Notes: generated by a model from the letters alone, not told the origin. A stretch of DNA of 64,000 nt from Pontibacillus halophilus JSM 076056 = DSM 19796 (GCF_000425205.1 NZ_AULI01000013.1:1-64000); one strand, 5' to 3'. Numbered from the stretch's first letter, positions 15,734-25,783 are shown. Numbers and translations: made by a program.

Positions 15734-17272
15734 TTGGGACATAAAGAGCATTTTGCAATTATAGACATTGGTTCAAATACTGTACGGCTAGTGATTTATG
15801 CGAAAGACCAAGGTGGGCATTTCAAAGAGGCAGACAACGTGAAAGCCGTTGCTAGGCTTCGTAATTATCTTAATGAGGACCATGTACTTGAAGAAGAAGG
15901 TATAAAGATTCTACTCAAAACGTTAAAGAGCTTTAAAGAAGTGACGGATACGTACAACTTGCAACAATTGCTTTGTGTTGCGACAGCGACCGTTCGTCAG
16001 GCGGAGAATCAAGAAGAAATCTTACACCGAGTAGAGGGTGAGATTGGTTTCTCATTACGTGTGCTTTCTGAACAGGAGGAGGCATACTATGGATATTTAG
16101 CGGTTGTGAATTCAACGTCTGTTGAAGAAGGGGTAACCGTTGATATTGGTGGGGGAAGTACGGAAGTCACCTACTATGAGAACCGTCAAATCAAGCATTC
16201 TCATAGTTTTCCATTCGGCGCCCTCTCGTTGAAGAGCATGTTCGTCAAGAATGATATGCCAACTGAACAAGAGATGGACAAGCTAAAGAGATATTTGACA
16301 GACCAGTTCTTGTCTCTACCGTGGATTAAGAATAAGAAGGTTCCGCTGATTGGTATTGGAGGAAGTGCCCGAAATTTAGTTCAAGTGGACCAAGCCTTGA
16401 AGAGCTATCCACTGTCCGGAGTTCACCAGTATAAGATGCAAGATAATGATATTGGGTTTATTAAGAACTATTTGCTTACGCTGAACTTTAAGAAGCTTCA
16501 AAAGGTAGAAGGACTCTCCAAGGACCGCGCGGATATTATACTCCCAGCCATTCAAGTATTTCAGACTCTATACGACGTGTCACAAGCATCATCTTTCGTA
16601 TTGAGCCGAAAGGGGCTTCGGGATGGTGTGTTCTATGAAGAGTTGTTACGTGGGGTAGAAATTGACCGTTTTCCGAATGTCGTAGAAGAAAGCTTTAATG
16701 AAATGGCCAATGATTTCGACATTGATCTAAAGCATGTTCAACATGTGACAGACTTATCAATGGAAATGTTTGAACAGTTTAGAAGAAATGGAATCGGGCA
16801 TATTACCAATGATGATAAATGGCTACTGAAACGAGCTGCCTTTGTGTTTAATTTAGGCGATTACATTGACTCTGAATCTAGCTCTCAGCACACGTTCTAT
16901 ATGCTTGCTAATCGGACAATTGATGGTCTGTTGCATCAAGACCGTCTAAAGCTTGCGCTTGTAGCTTCTTTCAAGAGTAAATCCATCTTCAAACAATATC
17001 TAGAGCCTTATAAGCATTGGTTTGTGAAGCAAGAACAAAAGAAGCTGCGTATGATTGGTTCTTTAATTAAGTTCGCATACAGCTTAGATTCGACGAGAAG
17101 GCAAATCGTAAGAGATTTAACCATTTCATTTGAGAAAGACGAAATTGTAATGGATGTTACGTGCGACCAAGAATCCATGCCAGAAGAATATCAGGTGGAA
17201 AAGCAGAAGAAGCACCTTGAAAAGTCGCTAAAACAAAAAGTAACTACAAATTTCTATTATGTAAAAGGGTAG
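15734..17272 (+). CDS. ppx: Exopolyphosphatase / guanosine pentaphosphatase (Ppx/GppA), 512 aa
   Basis: Removes terminal phosphate from inorganic polyphosphate, and possibly from pppGpp. The ASKHA-fold phosphate motifs are AIIDIGSNTVRLVIY at the start and TVDIGGGSTEVTYYE near residue 135. The second half is the HD-like C-terminal domain of long Ppx proteins (WLLKRAAFVFNLGDYID). TTG 15734 is chosen because AGAGGTG lies 6 bp upstream; GTG 15725 would sit inside that site. The following gene is ppk, so synthesis and breakdown of polyphosphate are adjacent. Confidence 0.93.
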   Translation: MGHKEHFAIIDIGSNTVRLVIYAKDQGGHFKEADNVKAVARLRNYLNEDHVLEEEGIKILLKTLKSFKEVTDTYNLQQLLCVATATVRQAENQEEILHRVEGEIGFSLRVLSEQEEAYYGYLAVVNSTSVEEGVTVDIGGGSTEVTYYENRQIKHSHSFPFGALSLKSMFVKNDMPTEQEMDKLKRYLTDQFLSLPWIKNKKVPLIGIGGSARNLVQVDQALKSYPLSGVHQYKMQDNDIGFIKNYLLTLNFKKLQKVEGLSKDRADIILPAIQVFQTLYDVSQASSFVLSRKGLRDGVFYEELLRGVEIDRFPNVVEESFNEMANDFDIDLKHVQHVTDLSMEMFEQFRRNGIGHITNDDKWLLKRAAFVFNLGDYIDSESSSQHTFYMLANRTIDGLLHQDRLKLALVASFKSKSIFKQYLEPYKHWFVKQEQKKLRMIGSLIKFAYSLDSTRRQIVRDLTISFEKDEIVMDVTCDQESMPEEYQVEKQKKHLEKSLKQKVTTNFYYVKG

Positions 17273-17289
17273 TACAAACTACCCTTTTT
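17264..17289 (+). terminator. Terminator at the ppx stop
   Basis: Stem AAAAGGGTAGT/ACTACCCTTTT around loop ACAA, with five T. It includes the ppx stop codon and separates ppx from ppk. Confidence 0.8.
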
Positions 17290-17307
17290 GATAGGATCGG
17301 AGATAAT

Positions 17308-17374
17308 TTAACACAATTTTTAAATTCAATTAATACATAAATGATAGTGGCTTGTTAGGGTAAACATGTATAAA
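17308..17374 (+). promoter_or_regulatory. Candidate PhoP-box array and -10 of ppk
   Basis: Three hexamers TTAACA, TTTAAA and TTAATA stand at 17308, 17319 and 17330, exactly 11 bp apart, as in PhoP boxes (TT-A/T/C-ACA every 11 bp). A -10 TATAAA is at 17369-17374 without a good -35, which is usual for activated promoters. The region is AT-rich, so chance is possible. Confidence 0.4.
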
Positions 17375-17406
17375 TATGTCGAAATTGGATGAAAGGGTGA
17401 AGCAAT

Positions 17407-19506
17407 ATGGATCTTACGAACGATCTAGGTAACCCGCTTTACTACAATAACCGAGAACTGAGCTGGCTAGCATTTAATGAACGAGTTCTACAAGAAGCAT
17501 TAGATAAAAATAACCCGCTTGCAGAACGCTTTAAATTCCTAGCTATCTTCAGCTCAAATTTAGATGAATTTTTCATGGTGCGTGTGGCTGGCTTAAAGGA
17601 CCAAGTCAAAGCAGACTTTAACAAACCAGAAAACAAAGCAGGCTTAACACCGAAGCAACAGCTTTCTAAGATCTCTGAAAAGAATCATAAGCTTGTGGAT
17701 ATGCAGTATTCTACCTATCAACATGTATTAAAGCCAATGCTTGAGGAGGAAGATTTCTCAATCATCTCTATGAGCGACTTGAATGAGTTGCAGCGGGATG
17801 CCATAGAGCAATACTTTGATGAGCAAATCTTCCCTGTGTTAACCCCGATGGCGGTGGATGCATATCGCCCGTTTCCGATGCTTCTAAATAAGAGTATCAA
17901 TCTAGCGGTCGTGCTTAGCGATGAGCAAGATGCCGAACAAGAAAAGAAAACGGCTATTGTTCAAGTACCCGCTGTGTTGGACCGATTTGTTGAGATTGAC
18001 CTAGAGGATGACTATACGAAGCAATACGTAATGCTTGAAGATGTGATTAGCACCTTTATATACAAAATGTTTAAAGGCTACGAGGTTCAATCCGTTACGC
18101 AATTTAGAATCACTAGAAACGCGGACATGACCATTCATGAAGAAGGCGCTCGTGACTTACTTAAAGAAATTGAGAAGGAGTTACGAAAGCGTAAGTGGGG
18201 GGCAGCAGTTCGCCTTGAGATTCAACGTGACAGATACGACGAAGCCGTCTTAGAATTCCTCTTGCGTGTACTTGAGATTCATCGTAAAGACGTATATGAA
18301 GTGGACGGACCACTTGATTTGACGTTCCTCTTTAAATTCTATAAAGAGATTGCGGTGGCAAGAGAACATCTTGTCTATGAGACGCTTATTCCACAACCAC
18401 CTAAAGATATCGGATCAACAGAAGAAATTCTTGATATTGTGAAAGAGAAAGACGTTTTCCTACATCATCCGTTCGAATCCTTCCAACCAGTATTAGACTT
18501 TGTGAGTGATGCAGCTGATGACCCTGAAGTACTTGCGATTAAGCAAACACTTTATCGAGTGAGTGGTGGTTCTCCAATTATCGAAGGGTTGAAGCGCGCT
18601 GCTGAGAACGGAAAGCAAGTAACGGTTCTCGTCGAGTTGAAAGCGCGATTTGATGAAGAGAACAACGTGCAATGGGCCAAAGAGCTTGAGAAAGCAGGCT
18701 GTCATGTGATTTATGGAATGAATTACTTAAAGACCCATAGTAAAATTACTCTTGTTGTTAAACGCCGCAAGAATCGTATAGAACGATATGTTCATTTAGG
18801 GACAGGCAACTACAACGACCAAACCGCTAAGTTATACACAGACATGGGCATCATAACATCGAACCGTAAATTCGGGATTGATGCTACAAACTTCTTTAAC
18901 TACTTAAGTGGGTACACAGAGAAGCCAGCCTATCATCATATCTCAATGGCACCATTTGATATTCGAAATGATATCATTGACTATGTCGCTCAAGAAATTG
19001 AAAGCCATCGTCAACACGGGAACGGACGTATTATTGCTAAGATGAACTCCTTAACGGACAAGGCTCTTATTATGAAGCTTTATGAAGCCTCCCGTGCAGG
19101 TGTGAAGATTGACCTGATTGTCCGTGGCATCTGCTGCCTCCGTCCAGGAATTAAAGGGGTTAGTGAAACTATTCGCGTCCGCAGTATTGTAGGTCGTTTC
19201 CTAGAGCACAGTCGAATCTATTACTTCCATAAGAACGGGGAAGGGAAGACATTCCTATCCTCTGCTGACTTAATGACGCGAAATATGGAAAAACGAGTGG
19301 AAATTATGTTCCCAATCTATGACGGCGGTATTAAGAATCGCCTACAGCAAATCTTAGATTTAATGTTAGAAGACAACATGAAAGCACGTGAGCAGGATGA
19401 ACACGGCAACTATCACTACGTGCATCGAACAGAAGGCACACCAGAAATCGATAGCCAACTTCAACTGTTCGACTCTGCTTATCAAGTGAGAGAAGACGAA
19501 GAATAA
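17407..19506 (+). CDS. ppk: Polyphosphate kinase Ppk1, 699 aa
   Basis: Makes polyphosphate from ATP reversibly through a phosphohistidine. The N-terminal domain begins NRELSWLAFNERVLQEA. The catalytic histidines are H444 in THSKITLVVKR and H601 in LEHSRIYYFH, and HLGTGNYND and SSADLMTRNMEKRVE are intact. Length is typical. The start is ATG 17407 after GAAAGGGTGAAG. Candidate PhoP boxes lie upstream. The 3' end runs into a perfect 28-bp inverted repeat (19502-19558). Confidence 0.96.
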   Translation: MDLTNDLGNPLYYNNRELSWLAFNERVLQEALDKNNPLAERFKFLAIFSSNLDEFFMVRVAGLKDQVKADFNKPENKAGLTPKQQLSKISEKNHKLVDMQYSTYQHVLKPMLEEEDFSIISMSDLNELQRDAIEQYFDEQIFPVLTPMAVDAYRPFPMLLNKSINLAVVLSDEQDAEQEKKTAIVQVPAVLDRFVEIDLEDDYTKQYVMLEDVISTFIYKMFKGYEVQSVTQFRITRNADMTIHEEGARDLLKEIEKELRKRKWGAAVRLEIQRDRYDEAVLEFLLRVLEIHRKDVYEVDGPLDLTFLFKFYKEIAVAREHLVYETLIPQPPKDIGSTEEILDIVKEKDVFLHHPFESFQPVLDFVSDAADDPEVLAIKQTLYRVSGGSPIIEGLKRAAENGKQVTVLVELKARFDEENNVQWAKELEKAGCHVIYGMNYLKTHSKITLVVKRRKNRIERYVHLGTGNYNDQTAKLYTDMGIITSNRKFGIDATNFFNYLSGYTEKPAYHHISMAPFDIRNDIIDYVAQEIESHRQHGNGRIIAKMNSLTDKALIMKLYEASRAGVKIDLIVRGICCLRPGIKGVSETIRVRSIVGRFLEHSRIYYFHKNGEGKTFLSSADLMTRNMEKRVEIMFPIYDGGIKNRLQQILDLMLEDNMKAREQDEHGNYHYVHRTEGTPEIDSQLQLFDSAYQVREDEE

Positions 19507-19558
19507 CAAACAAGAGAGGTGCATGTTTTTAAAACATGCACCTCTCTTGTTTGTTATT
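19502..19558 (+). terminator. Perfect 28-bp inverted repeat over the ppk stop
   Basis: Two exact 28-nt arms (19502-19529 and 19531-19558) flank one central T; the left arm contains CAAACAAGAGAGGTGCATG. It covers the last bases of ppk. There is no T run after the right arm, so it is unlike the ordinary terminators around it. It can act on either strand. Confidence 0.75.
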
Positions 19559-19660
19559 TCGGAAGAACGGGTGTTGAGTTGGTTGAGGATGGGTATGCGG
19601 TTAATAGGAAAAGTATAGTGTAGTTCGTTTGTTTTGCGAAAATTGGAGGTAGGAGGGCCT

Positions 19661-20049
19661 CCATCGTGGCTAAGCGGGCCTCTTCTGCTTTTGTCGTCTA
19701 GCTGCAGGGGGCAGGGACTCCGGACATAAGTCAATCTGTTCCGTGAAGGAAGGGCATTTCACTCCGTAGCTTCGCTTATGCCTACCGTCCCTAAACCGCC
19801 CCCTTTCGCTTTTGTCGTCTAGCTGCAGAGGCCAGCCACTCCGGTCAGAAGCAATTCTACTCCGTGAAAGAAGGGCATTTCACTGCGTAGCTTTGCTTCT
19901 GCCTACCGTGGCTAAGCAGGCCTCTTCCGCTTTTGACGTCTAGCTGCAGGGGGCAGGGACTCCGGACATAAGTCAATCTGTTCCGTGAAGGAAGGGCGCT
20001 TCACTGCACATTTTGTCTTATGCCTACCGTCCCTAAACCGCCCCCTTTC
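19661..20049 (+). repeat. Tandem array of 121-bp palindromic repeats, three full copies plus a tail
   Basis: Full units are 19687-19807, 19808-19928 and 19929-20049, each exactly 121 bp and starting GCTTTTG(T/A)CGTCTAGC. A partial 3' end of another unit is at 19661-19686. Units 1 and 3 are type A; unit 2 and the tail are type B. Each unit can fold into one long imperfect hairpin with an inner GTGAA..TTCAC stem. The sequence resembles the intergenic repeats with CGTCTAGCTCCAG and CCGTGAA blocks that I know from many Bacillaceae genomes (bcr1-like). It lies between ppk and odhA. Confidence 0.9.
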
Positions 20050-20100
20050 GCTTTTGTGTAAAATATTTAGATTTTTGTGTAAAAATCTAGGGTAAAGTAG

Positions 20101-20156
20101 TTGAAGAGGGCGTATGAAAAAAATTATAATAGGAACTGGGTTTGCAAACGGTTACG
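20101..20156 (+). promoter_or_regulatory. Promoter of odhAB with a cre-like site
   Basis: A -35 TTGAAG (20101-20106), 18-bp spacer and -10 TATAAT (20125-20130). A cre-like sequence TGCAAACGGTTACG at 20143-20156 lies just downstream of the start region and differs from TGWAANCGNTNWCA at two positions. CcpA repression of odhAB is known in B. subtilis. Confidence 0.65.
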
Positions 20157-20190
20157 TCAAGATAGCAAACTTCTACTGGGGGTAGGTTAC

Positions 20191-23049
20191 GTGTCAAAAC
20201 AAGGATCTAATCAAAGTTATTGGAGTCAGTTTCATGGTCCGAATATGGGCTATGTCGAGGAACAGTACGATTTATACTTAGAAGATCCTGAACGGGTCGA
20301 TTCTTCTTTAAAAGATTTATTTGAAACATATGGTGCTCCGGTATCGGGTGATGAAGGTGGAGAAGGGGTTTCGGCTTCTCATCAAGGACCGGATGTAAAT
20401 GTGAAGAATGTGACTTCGGCTATGAAATTAGTTGAGGCAATTCGTCGCTATGGTCATTTGGAAGCGGATATTTACCCAATACCACCGGAGCAGAAACGAT
20501 ATTCAGCGCTGCTAGATCAGAGCTATTATGACTTAACAGATGAAGACCTTGAAGCCATTCCTGCGAATTGGATTTGGTCAGAGGCCCCTCAGTCTGTACA
20601 AAACGGTAAGCAGGTTGTCGAGTCATTACGAGCGAGCTACGCGGGCACTGTTTCCTTTGAGGTCGACCATGTCAATAACAATGAAGAGCGAAAGTGGCTT
20701 CAAGAGAGTATTGAATCAGGCGACTATAAGGTGAACTTTAATCAAGATGATCAAAAACAGTTACTAGAACGACTTTCAGAAGTCGAGAGCTTTGAACAAT
20801 TCTTAGGACGTACATTTGTTGCGCAGAAACGTTTCTCAATTGAAGGATTAGATGTGATGGTACCGATGTTGGACCGTCTTGTTCAATCTTCATCTGAGAA
20901 CAACATTGAAAACATTATGATGGGAATGGCACACAGGGGTCGTTTAAATGTGTTGGCTCATGTGCTTGGGAAACCTTATGAGCGGATCTTCTCTGAATTC
21001 CATCACGCTCCAAACAAAGAGCTTGTGCCTTCAGAAGGTTCAAGAGGTATTAATTATGGTTGGACAGGCGATGTTAAATATCACTTTGGTGCTCATCGCG
21101 ATGTCGAGGGTGAAAAGGCCAAGACTCGTGTGACGTTGTCTCATAACCCATCTCACCTAGAGTATGTGAATCCAGTAGTAGAAGGATTCGCTCGTGCTGC
21201 TCAAGATGACCGCAGTGAGCGTGGAAATGCAAAGCAAGACTTTGGCAAGGCATTCTCTATTTTAATTCATGGGGATGCTGCATTTCCTGGTGAAGGTGTT
21301 GTGACAGAAACGCTCAACATGAGCGATTTGCCAGGCTATCGTTCTGGTGGTTCCATTCATATTATTGCGAACAACCTTCTTGGTTTCACAACTGCTCAAG
21401 AAGACGGACGTTCGACAAGATATGCGAGTGACCCAGCAAAAGGATTTGAGATACCCATTATCCACGTGAATGCAGATGACCCTGAAGCCTGTCTGTCTGC
21501 TGCCGTTTTCGCTTTTCGTTACCGACAGAAGTTCCATAAAGACTTCCTTATCGACCTAGTCGGGTACCGTCGCTATGGTCACAATGAAATGGACGAACCT
21601 CGTGCTACTCAACCTTACCTTTATGGCAAAATCGACGAACATCCGACGGTAGCAAAACGCTATGCCGATCGTCTACATAAAGAAGGGGTCGTTGAGCAAC
21701 ACGCTTTCGATGAATTGAAAGAAGATAAAGAGAAGAATTTACGAGGCATCTATGAGAGTATGAAAGAAAATGAGACGGGCGAACAAAATGTTAAGGATCT
21801 ACCAGAAGCGGTAGCAAGTGATCTTAGTGATATCCAAACAGCGATCTCATTTGAAGACTTAAATGGATTAAATGAAGGGTTGTTAAAGCGACCTGACGGA
21901 TTCAACGTATTTAAGAAGCTTGAGCGAATTCTACAACGCCGTGAGAAAGCGCTTGAAGATGGCAACAAAGTAGACTGGGCACTTGGAGAGGCGCTCGCGT
22001 TTGCCTCTATTCTGAAAGATGGTTATCCAATTCGATTAACAGGTCAAGATAGCCAACGAGGTACGTTCGCGCACCGCCACTTGGTTCTTCACGATACGGA
22101 AACAAATGAAACGTATTGCCCTATGCATGGGCTTGAAGATGCGAAAGCTTCCTTCTCCATTCACAATAGTCCATTATCTGAAGCTGGTGTACTTGGATTT
22201 GAGTATGGATATAGCGTCCAGTCGCCTGGCACACTCGTACTGTGGGAAGCTCAATACGGAGATTTCGCCAATGCGGGTCAGGTTATTATCGATCAATTCA
22301 TCTCTGCTGGTCGTGCGAAATGGGGAGAGAAGAGTAGCATTGCGCTTCTCTTGCCTCATGGATACGAAGGACAAGGGCCTGAGCACTCTAGTGCTCGTCT
22401 TGAGCGATATCTAACACTTAGTGCGGAGCATAACTGGACAGTGGCCAATGTGACATCAGCTGCTCAATACTTCCATTTGCTTCGTCGTCAGGCGATTATT
22501 GGAGACCGAGATGAAGCACGTCCACTCGTTCTTATGACGCCAAAGAGTCTTATTCGAAATAACCGAGTTGCATCTTTCAATCATGAATTTACGGAACAAT
22601 CCTTCCAGCCTTTGAAATTGCAAGATGGTTTAGGTGAGAACCAAGAAGCCGTTACACGTCTTGTGCTAGGTAGCGGAAAAGTGATGATTGATTTAGAAGA
22701 GGCAATTGAAAACGCAGAAGATGAGAACTTTGACCACCTCCATATCGGCCGAGTCGAGCAAATCTATCCATTCCCATCAGGGCAAGTGGAAGAGCTATTG
22801 AACTCTTATCCAAATGTTGAGGAAATTGTTTGGGTTCAAGAAGAGCCGAAGAATATGGGAAGCTGGGACTTTGTTAAAGAAACATTGTATAAAGTGACTG
22901 GTGACAACCAAACGTTGTCTTATATTGGACGTCCGAAACGTTCATCGCCATCAGTTGGAGAGCCAAACATCCACAAAACGGAGCAAAATCGAATCATCCA
23001 TGAAGCACTGAAGCTATCTAAAGGGGGAGATTCTAATGAGAGAAATTAA
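20191..23049 (+). CDS. odhA: 2-oxoglutarate dehydrogenase E1 component, 952 aa
   Basis: The thiamine diphosphate E1 enzyme of the 2-oxoglutarate dehydrogenase complex in the TCA cycle. It starts [20 protein letters not shown] from GTG 20191 after GGGGGTAGG. The open frame extends to 20101, but that part is the promoter and cre-like site. Typical motifs are [32 protein letters not shown], and a C-terminal transketolase-like half with [18 protein letters not shown]. Length matches the roughly 940-residue Bacillus enzyme. It overlaps odhB by 14 bp. Confidence 0.96.
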   Translation: MSKQGSNQSYWSQFHGPNMGYVEEQYDLYLEDPERVDSSLKDLFETYGAPVSGDEGGEGVSASHQGPDVNVKNVTSAMKLVEAIRRYGHLEADIYPIPPEQKRYSALLDQSYYDLTDEDLEAIPANWIWSEAPQSVQNGKQVVESLRASYAGTVSFEVDHVNNNEERKWLQESIESGDYKVNFNQDDQKQLLERLSEVESFEQFLGRTFVAQKRFSIEGLDVMVPMLDRLVQSSSENNIENIMMGMAHRGRLNVLAHVLGKPYERIFSEFHHAPNKELVPSEGSRGINYGWTGDVKYHFGAHRDVEGEKAKTRVTLSHNPSHLEYVNPVVEGFARAAQDDRSERGNAKQDFGKAFSILIHGDAAFPGEGVVTETLNMSDLPGYRSGGSIHIIANNLLGFTTAQEDGRSTRYASDPAKGFEIPIIHVNADDPEACLSAAVFAFRYRQKFHKDFLIDLVGYRRYGHNEMDEPRATQPYLYGKIDEHPTVAKRYADRLHKEGVVEQHAFDELKEDKEKNLRGIYESMKENETGEQNVKDLPEAVASDLSDIQTAISFEDLNGLNEGLLKRPDGFNVFKKLERILQRREKALEDGNKVDWALGEALAFASILKDGYPIRLTGQDSQRGTFAHRHLVLHDTETNETYCPMHGLEDAKASFSIHNSPLSEAGVLGFEYGYSVQSPGTLVLWEAQYGDFANAGQVIIDQFISAGRAKWGEKSSIALLLPHGYEGQGPEHSSARLERYLTLSAEHNWTVANVTSAAQYFHLLRRQAIIGDRDEARPLVLMTPKSLIRNNRVASFNHEFTEQSFQPLKLQDGLGENQEAVTRLVLGSGKVMIDLEEAIENAEDENFDHLHIGRVEQIYPFPSGQVEELLNSYPNVEEIVWVQEEPKNMGSWDFVKETLYKVTGDNQTLSYIGRPKRSSPSVGEPNIHKTEQNRIIHEALKLSKGGDSNERN

Positions 23050-24343
23050 AGTACCAGAACTTGCTGAATCTATTACGGAAGGTACCATCTCAGAATGGCT
23101 TGTAAAAGAAGGGGACCATGTTGAGAAGGGCGATCCTGTTCTTGAACTGGAAACTGATAAAGTAAACGTCGAAGTGAATTCCGATTATACTGGTGTAATC
23201 TCTGAGTTTCTGAAGCAAGAAGGCGATGATGTTGAAGTTGGTGACTCCATCGCTACTGTTGATGAGAACGGGGAAGCTTCTGGTTCTGAGGAACAAGCTG
23301 AACAGAAGGAAGAAGCGCCATCAGAGGACGAGTCTAAAGAAGAGACAAAACAGCAAGCGTCAGAAGAATCAACCTCTCAAGATAGCGAAGAGAAATCTTC
23401 AGAACCGAAAAAGGATCCGAATAAAGAAGTTGTGGCCACTCCAGCTGCTCGTAAGCGGGCTCGCGAACTAGGCATCGACTTAAATGAAGTTCAACCGAAA
23501 GACCCACTTGGTCGAATTCGCCCTGAGGATGTTGAGTACAAGGCGAGCCAAGAAAAGCAGAGTCAGCAAAAGCAGCAATCGTCTTCTTCAGCTAAGAAAA
23601 ACGAGAAGACTGATTCTACTTCAGAGAAAACAGAGTTTGAGAAACCAGTTGAACGGGTAAAAATGTCTCGTAGACGACAAACAATCTCAAAACGTCTAGT
23701 GGAAGCACAGCAAAATGCTGCCATGCTCACTACGTTTAACGAAATCGACATGACGGCTGTTATGGAACTTCGAAAAGAACGTAAAGATGCATTTGAGAAG
23801 AAACATGGCGTTAAACTTGGCTTTATGTCCTTCTTTACCAAAGCAGTTGTTGCAGCGCTTAAAGACTTCCCGCTATTGAACGCAGAGATTCAAGGCGATG
23901 AAGTTGTGAAGAAGAACTTCTATGATATCGGTATGGCGGTGTCTACAGATGAAGGTCTTGTTGTACCGGTCGTTCGTGACGCGGACAAGATTGGGTTTGC
24001 TGGTATTGAAAGTGAAGTAGGCCGTCTTTCTGCTAAAGCACGCGACAAGAAGTTAGGTCTAGATGACCTTCAAGGTGGTTCATTCACGATTACGAATGGT
24101 GGAATATTTGGTTCGTTGCTATCCACACCTATCCTAAATGCTCCGCAAGTTGGAATTTTAGGCATGCACACGATTCAAAAACGTCCAATTGCAATGCCGG
24201 ACGACACGATTAAGATCCGTCCTATGATGTATGTGGCATTATCCTATGACCACCGTATTGTAGATGGGAAAGAAGCGGTTCAATTCCTCGTCCGAGTGAA
24301 GCAACTACTTGAAGACCCATATGACTTACTGCTTGAAGGATAA
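23036..24343 (+). CDS. odhB: Dihydrolipoyl succinyltransferase (E2 of 2-oxoglutarate dehydrogenase), 435 aa
   Basis: Transfers succinyl from E1 to CoA and carries the lipoyl arm. The lipoyl domain has the target Lys42 in [11 protein letters not shown]. An acidic, Glu/Ser/Gln-rich linker follows (about 85-130), then an E3-binding domain ([20 protein letters not shown]) and a second linker. The catalytic domain ends with [16 protein letters not shown], which holds the His and Asp. ATG 23036 follows AAAGGGGGAG and overlaps odhA, so translation is coupled. The E3 gene is not here, as expected since E3 is shared. Confidence 0.96.
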   Translation: MREIKVPELAESITEGTISEWLVKEGDHVEKGDPVLELETDKVNVEVNSDYTGVISEFLKQEGDDVEVGDSIATVDENGEASGSEEQAEQKEEAPSEDESKEETKQQASEESTSQDSEEKSSEPKKDPNKEVVATPAARKRARELGIDLNEVQPKDPLGRIRPEDVEYKASQEKQSQQKQQSSSSAKKNEKTDSTSEKTEFEKPVERVKMSRRRQTISKRLVEAQQNAAMLTTFNEIDMTAVMELRKERKDAFEKKHGVKLGFMSFFTKAVVAALKDFPLLNAEIQGDEVVKKNFYDIGMAVSTDEGLVVPVVRDADKIGFAGIESEVGRLSAKARDKKLGLDDLQGGSFTITNGGIFGSLLSTPILNAPQVGILGMHTIQKRPIAMPDDTIKIRPMMYVALSYDHRIVDGKEAVQFLVRVKQLLEDPYDLLLEG

Positions 24344-24352
24344 GATACAAAT

Positions 24353-24391
24353 AAGAACCCCTAAGGGAAATCTTCCCTTAGGGGTTCTTTG
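24353..24391 (+). terminator. Terminator after odhB
   Basis: Stem AAGAACCCCTAAGGGAA/TTCCCTTAGGGGTTCTT with a 3-nt loop. Confidence 0.88.
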
Positions 24392-24478
24392 ATTCTAAAT
24401 GAAACCTCGACCCCTGTTCCAACGTATAGACGTGTACAATGGAGAAAGAACGAATCTAATGAGAAGGGGAAGGTGTCC

Positions 24479-24763
24479 ATGTACGAATTACTTATAGAAG
24501 GAATGAATGATACCGGTCTTTACGGAATCTACTTCACCTTCATCCTTTCCTATACAGTCTTCCACGTGGTTGGACCAATGATTGAACACCGCCCTCTTCA
24601 AATGTCCAAAGGCGTGCCGAATCATTCAGATACACAACGAACGCTTTATTATAAATCAAGAATGTGTAAACCAGAGACGATGCTTGTTATGCGGCTTATC
24701 AAGATGATTAAACGGAAAGACGGAAATGCAGACCCGGATTGTCAGCCTCTTTTATTCACATAA
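24479..24763 (+). CDS. Hypothetical protein with one membrane segment, 94 aa
   Basis: ATG 24479 follows AAGGGGAAGGTG; the open frame begins earlier but without a ribosome site. Residues 10-32 (GLYGIYFTFILSYTVFHVVG) form one membrane helix. The rest is polar with three Cys and a basic patch (MRLIKMIKRKDGNADPDCQP). It lies between odhAB and a YidC-type insertase gene, 35 bp upstream of the latter. No family recognised. Confidence 0.55.
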   Translation: MYELLIEGMNDTGLYGIYFTFILSYTVFHVVGPMIEHRPLQMSKGVPNHSDTQRTLYYKSRMCKPETMLVMRLIKMIKRKDGNADPDCQPLLFT

Positions 24764-24798
24764 GCGCATTTGAATAGAAGAGGAGGATTTCATTTAGT

Positions 24799-25569
24799 AT
24801 GAAACGATTGTCATTAATCTTCATCCTACTAACGACTATGCTTGCAGCTTGTGCTCCGCAAACTGGGGGAGACGGCTTCTTTCAAAGCACGTTTGTTCAG
24901 CCGTTTACATCGTTAATCGAACTGTTAGCTGGTGTGACGGGAGATAACTATGGACTAGCCATTGTGCTTATAACGGTCATTATTCGTCTTGTCGTCATGC
25001 CTTTTATGCTGAGTTCCTATAAGAAGCAACAAGACATGAAATCGAAAATGGAAGTGATGAAGCCAGAGATGGAGGACATTCAAGGTCGCCTGAAGGGTGC
25101 GAGTTCTGAAGAAGAGCGAAAAGAAGCACAGCAGGAGCTGGTACAACTCTATCAAAAGCATGGTGTAAACCCGCTGAATATGGGTTGTCTACCTATGTTG
25201 CTGCAAATGCCGATTCTAATGGGCTTTTACTTTGCGATAAGAGGTTCTGAAGAAGTAGCAAGTCATACTTTCCTTTGGTTTAATCTAGGTGAGACAGATT
25301 TGTTACTTGCGGTTATAGCCGGTATCTTGTATTTCATCAATTACAGAATCTCGATGATGGGGTTGCCTGAGCAGCAACAGAAGCAGATGAAGGTGATGGG
25401 GCTATTGTCGCCTGTTATGATTTTAGTCATTTCACTTAGCACCCCTGCTGCATTGCCACTCTATTGGGCAGTTGGTGGTCTGTTCCTAATCGTACAGACG
25501 TATGTGAGTAAACGTATGTACCAAAGAAGCCCATCCACTGGCGTTTCCAAAACTGAACAACCAGTCTAA
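24799..25569 (+). CDS. yidC: YidC/Oxa1 membrane protein insertase, lipoprotein type, 256 aa
   Basis: Inserts and folds membrane proteins, alone or with Sec. It has a lipoprotein signal (TTMLAACAPQ, lipid on Cys18) and five hydrophobic segments, including YGLAIVLITVIIRLVVMPFML with the conserved groove Arg. The motif NPLNMGCLPMLLQMPILMGFYFAIR is typical of Gram-positive YidC. Because it is not beside rnpA-jag, it is more likely the second paralogue (YqjG/YidC2) than SpoIIIJ; that is inference from context. The ribosome site is GAGGAGG. Confidence 0.92.
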   Translation: MKRLSLIFILLTTMLAACAPQTGGDGFFQSTFVQPFTSLIELLAGVTGDNYGLAIVLITVIIRLVVMPFMLSSYKKQQDMKSKMEVMKPEMEDIQGRLKGASSEEERKEAQQELVQLYQKHGVNPLNMGCLPMLLQMPILMGFYFAIRGSEEVASHTFLWFNLGETDLLLAVIAGILYFINYRISMMGLPEQQQKQMKVMGLLSPVMILVISLSTPAALPLYWAVGGLFLIVQTYVSKRMYQRSPSTGVSKTEQPV

Positions 25570-25572
25570 TTA

Positions 25573-25605
25573 AATCCCCTTGCTCTATCGTAGAGCAGGG
25601 GGATT
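25573..25605 (+). terminator. Stem-loop after yidC
   Basis: Stem AATCCCCTTGCTCTA/TAGAGCAGGGGGATT, loop TCG. The following bases GTTCGATTT give a weak T run. Confidence 0.7.
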
Positions 25606-25617
25606 GTTCGATTTGGA

Positions 25618-25645
25618 ACATGTTTCACTGTCTATTACATATACA
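25618..25645 (+). promoter_or_regulatory. Candidate sigma-E promoter of yhbH
   Basis: ACATGTT (25618-25624), 13-bp spacer, CATATACA (25638-25645). Each element deviates from the sigma-E consensus at one or two positions. yhbH belongs to the sigma-E regulon in B. subtilis as I recall. Leader of about 130 nt. Confidence 0.4.
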
Positions 25646-25783
25646 TATAAGGATGTATGTGTAGAACGTTGATGAAATATGGATGTAGACAACGTAAAAA
25701 TCGAACCTAAATATTCAGAATTTTTAATCAAAATGACAATCCCTGCATATGATAGAGTAAACTTCATTGAAGGAGGGGTAAGG

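Noticed and set aside
19661-20049. Possible CRISPR array or phage att repeats
   Set aside because: The units are contiguous, 121 bp long and palindromic, with no unique spacers and no cas genes or integrase nearby.
20101-20190. 30-residue N-terminal extension of OdhA
   Set aside because: It has no ribosome site, encodes an unlikely basic peptide, and contains the promoter TATAAT and a cre-like site. The family start fits GTG 20191.
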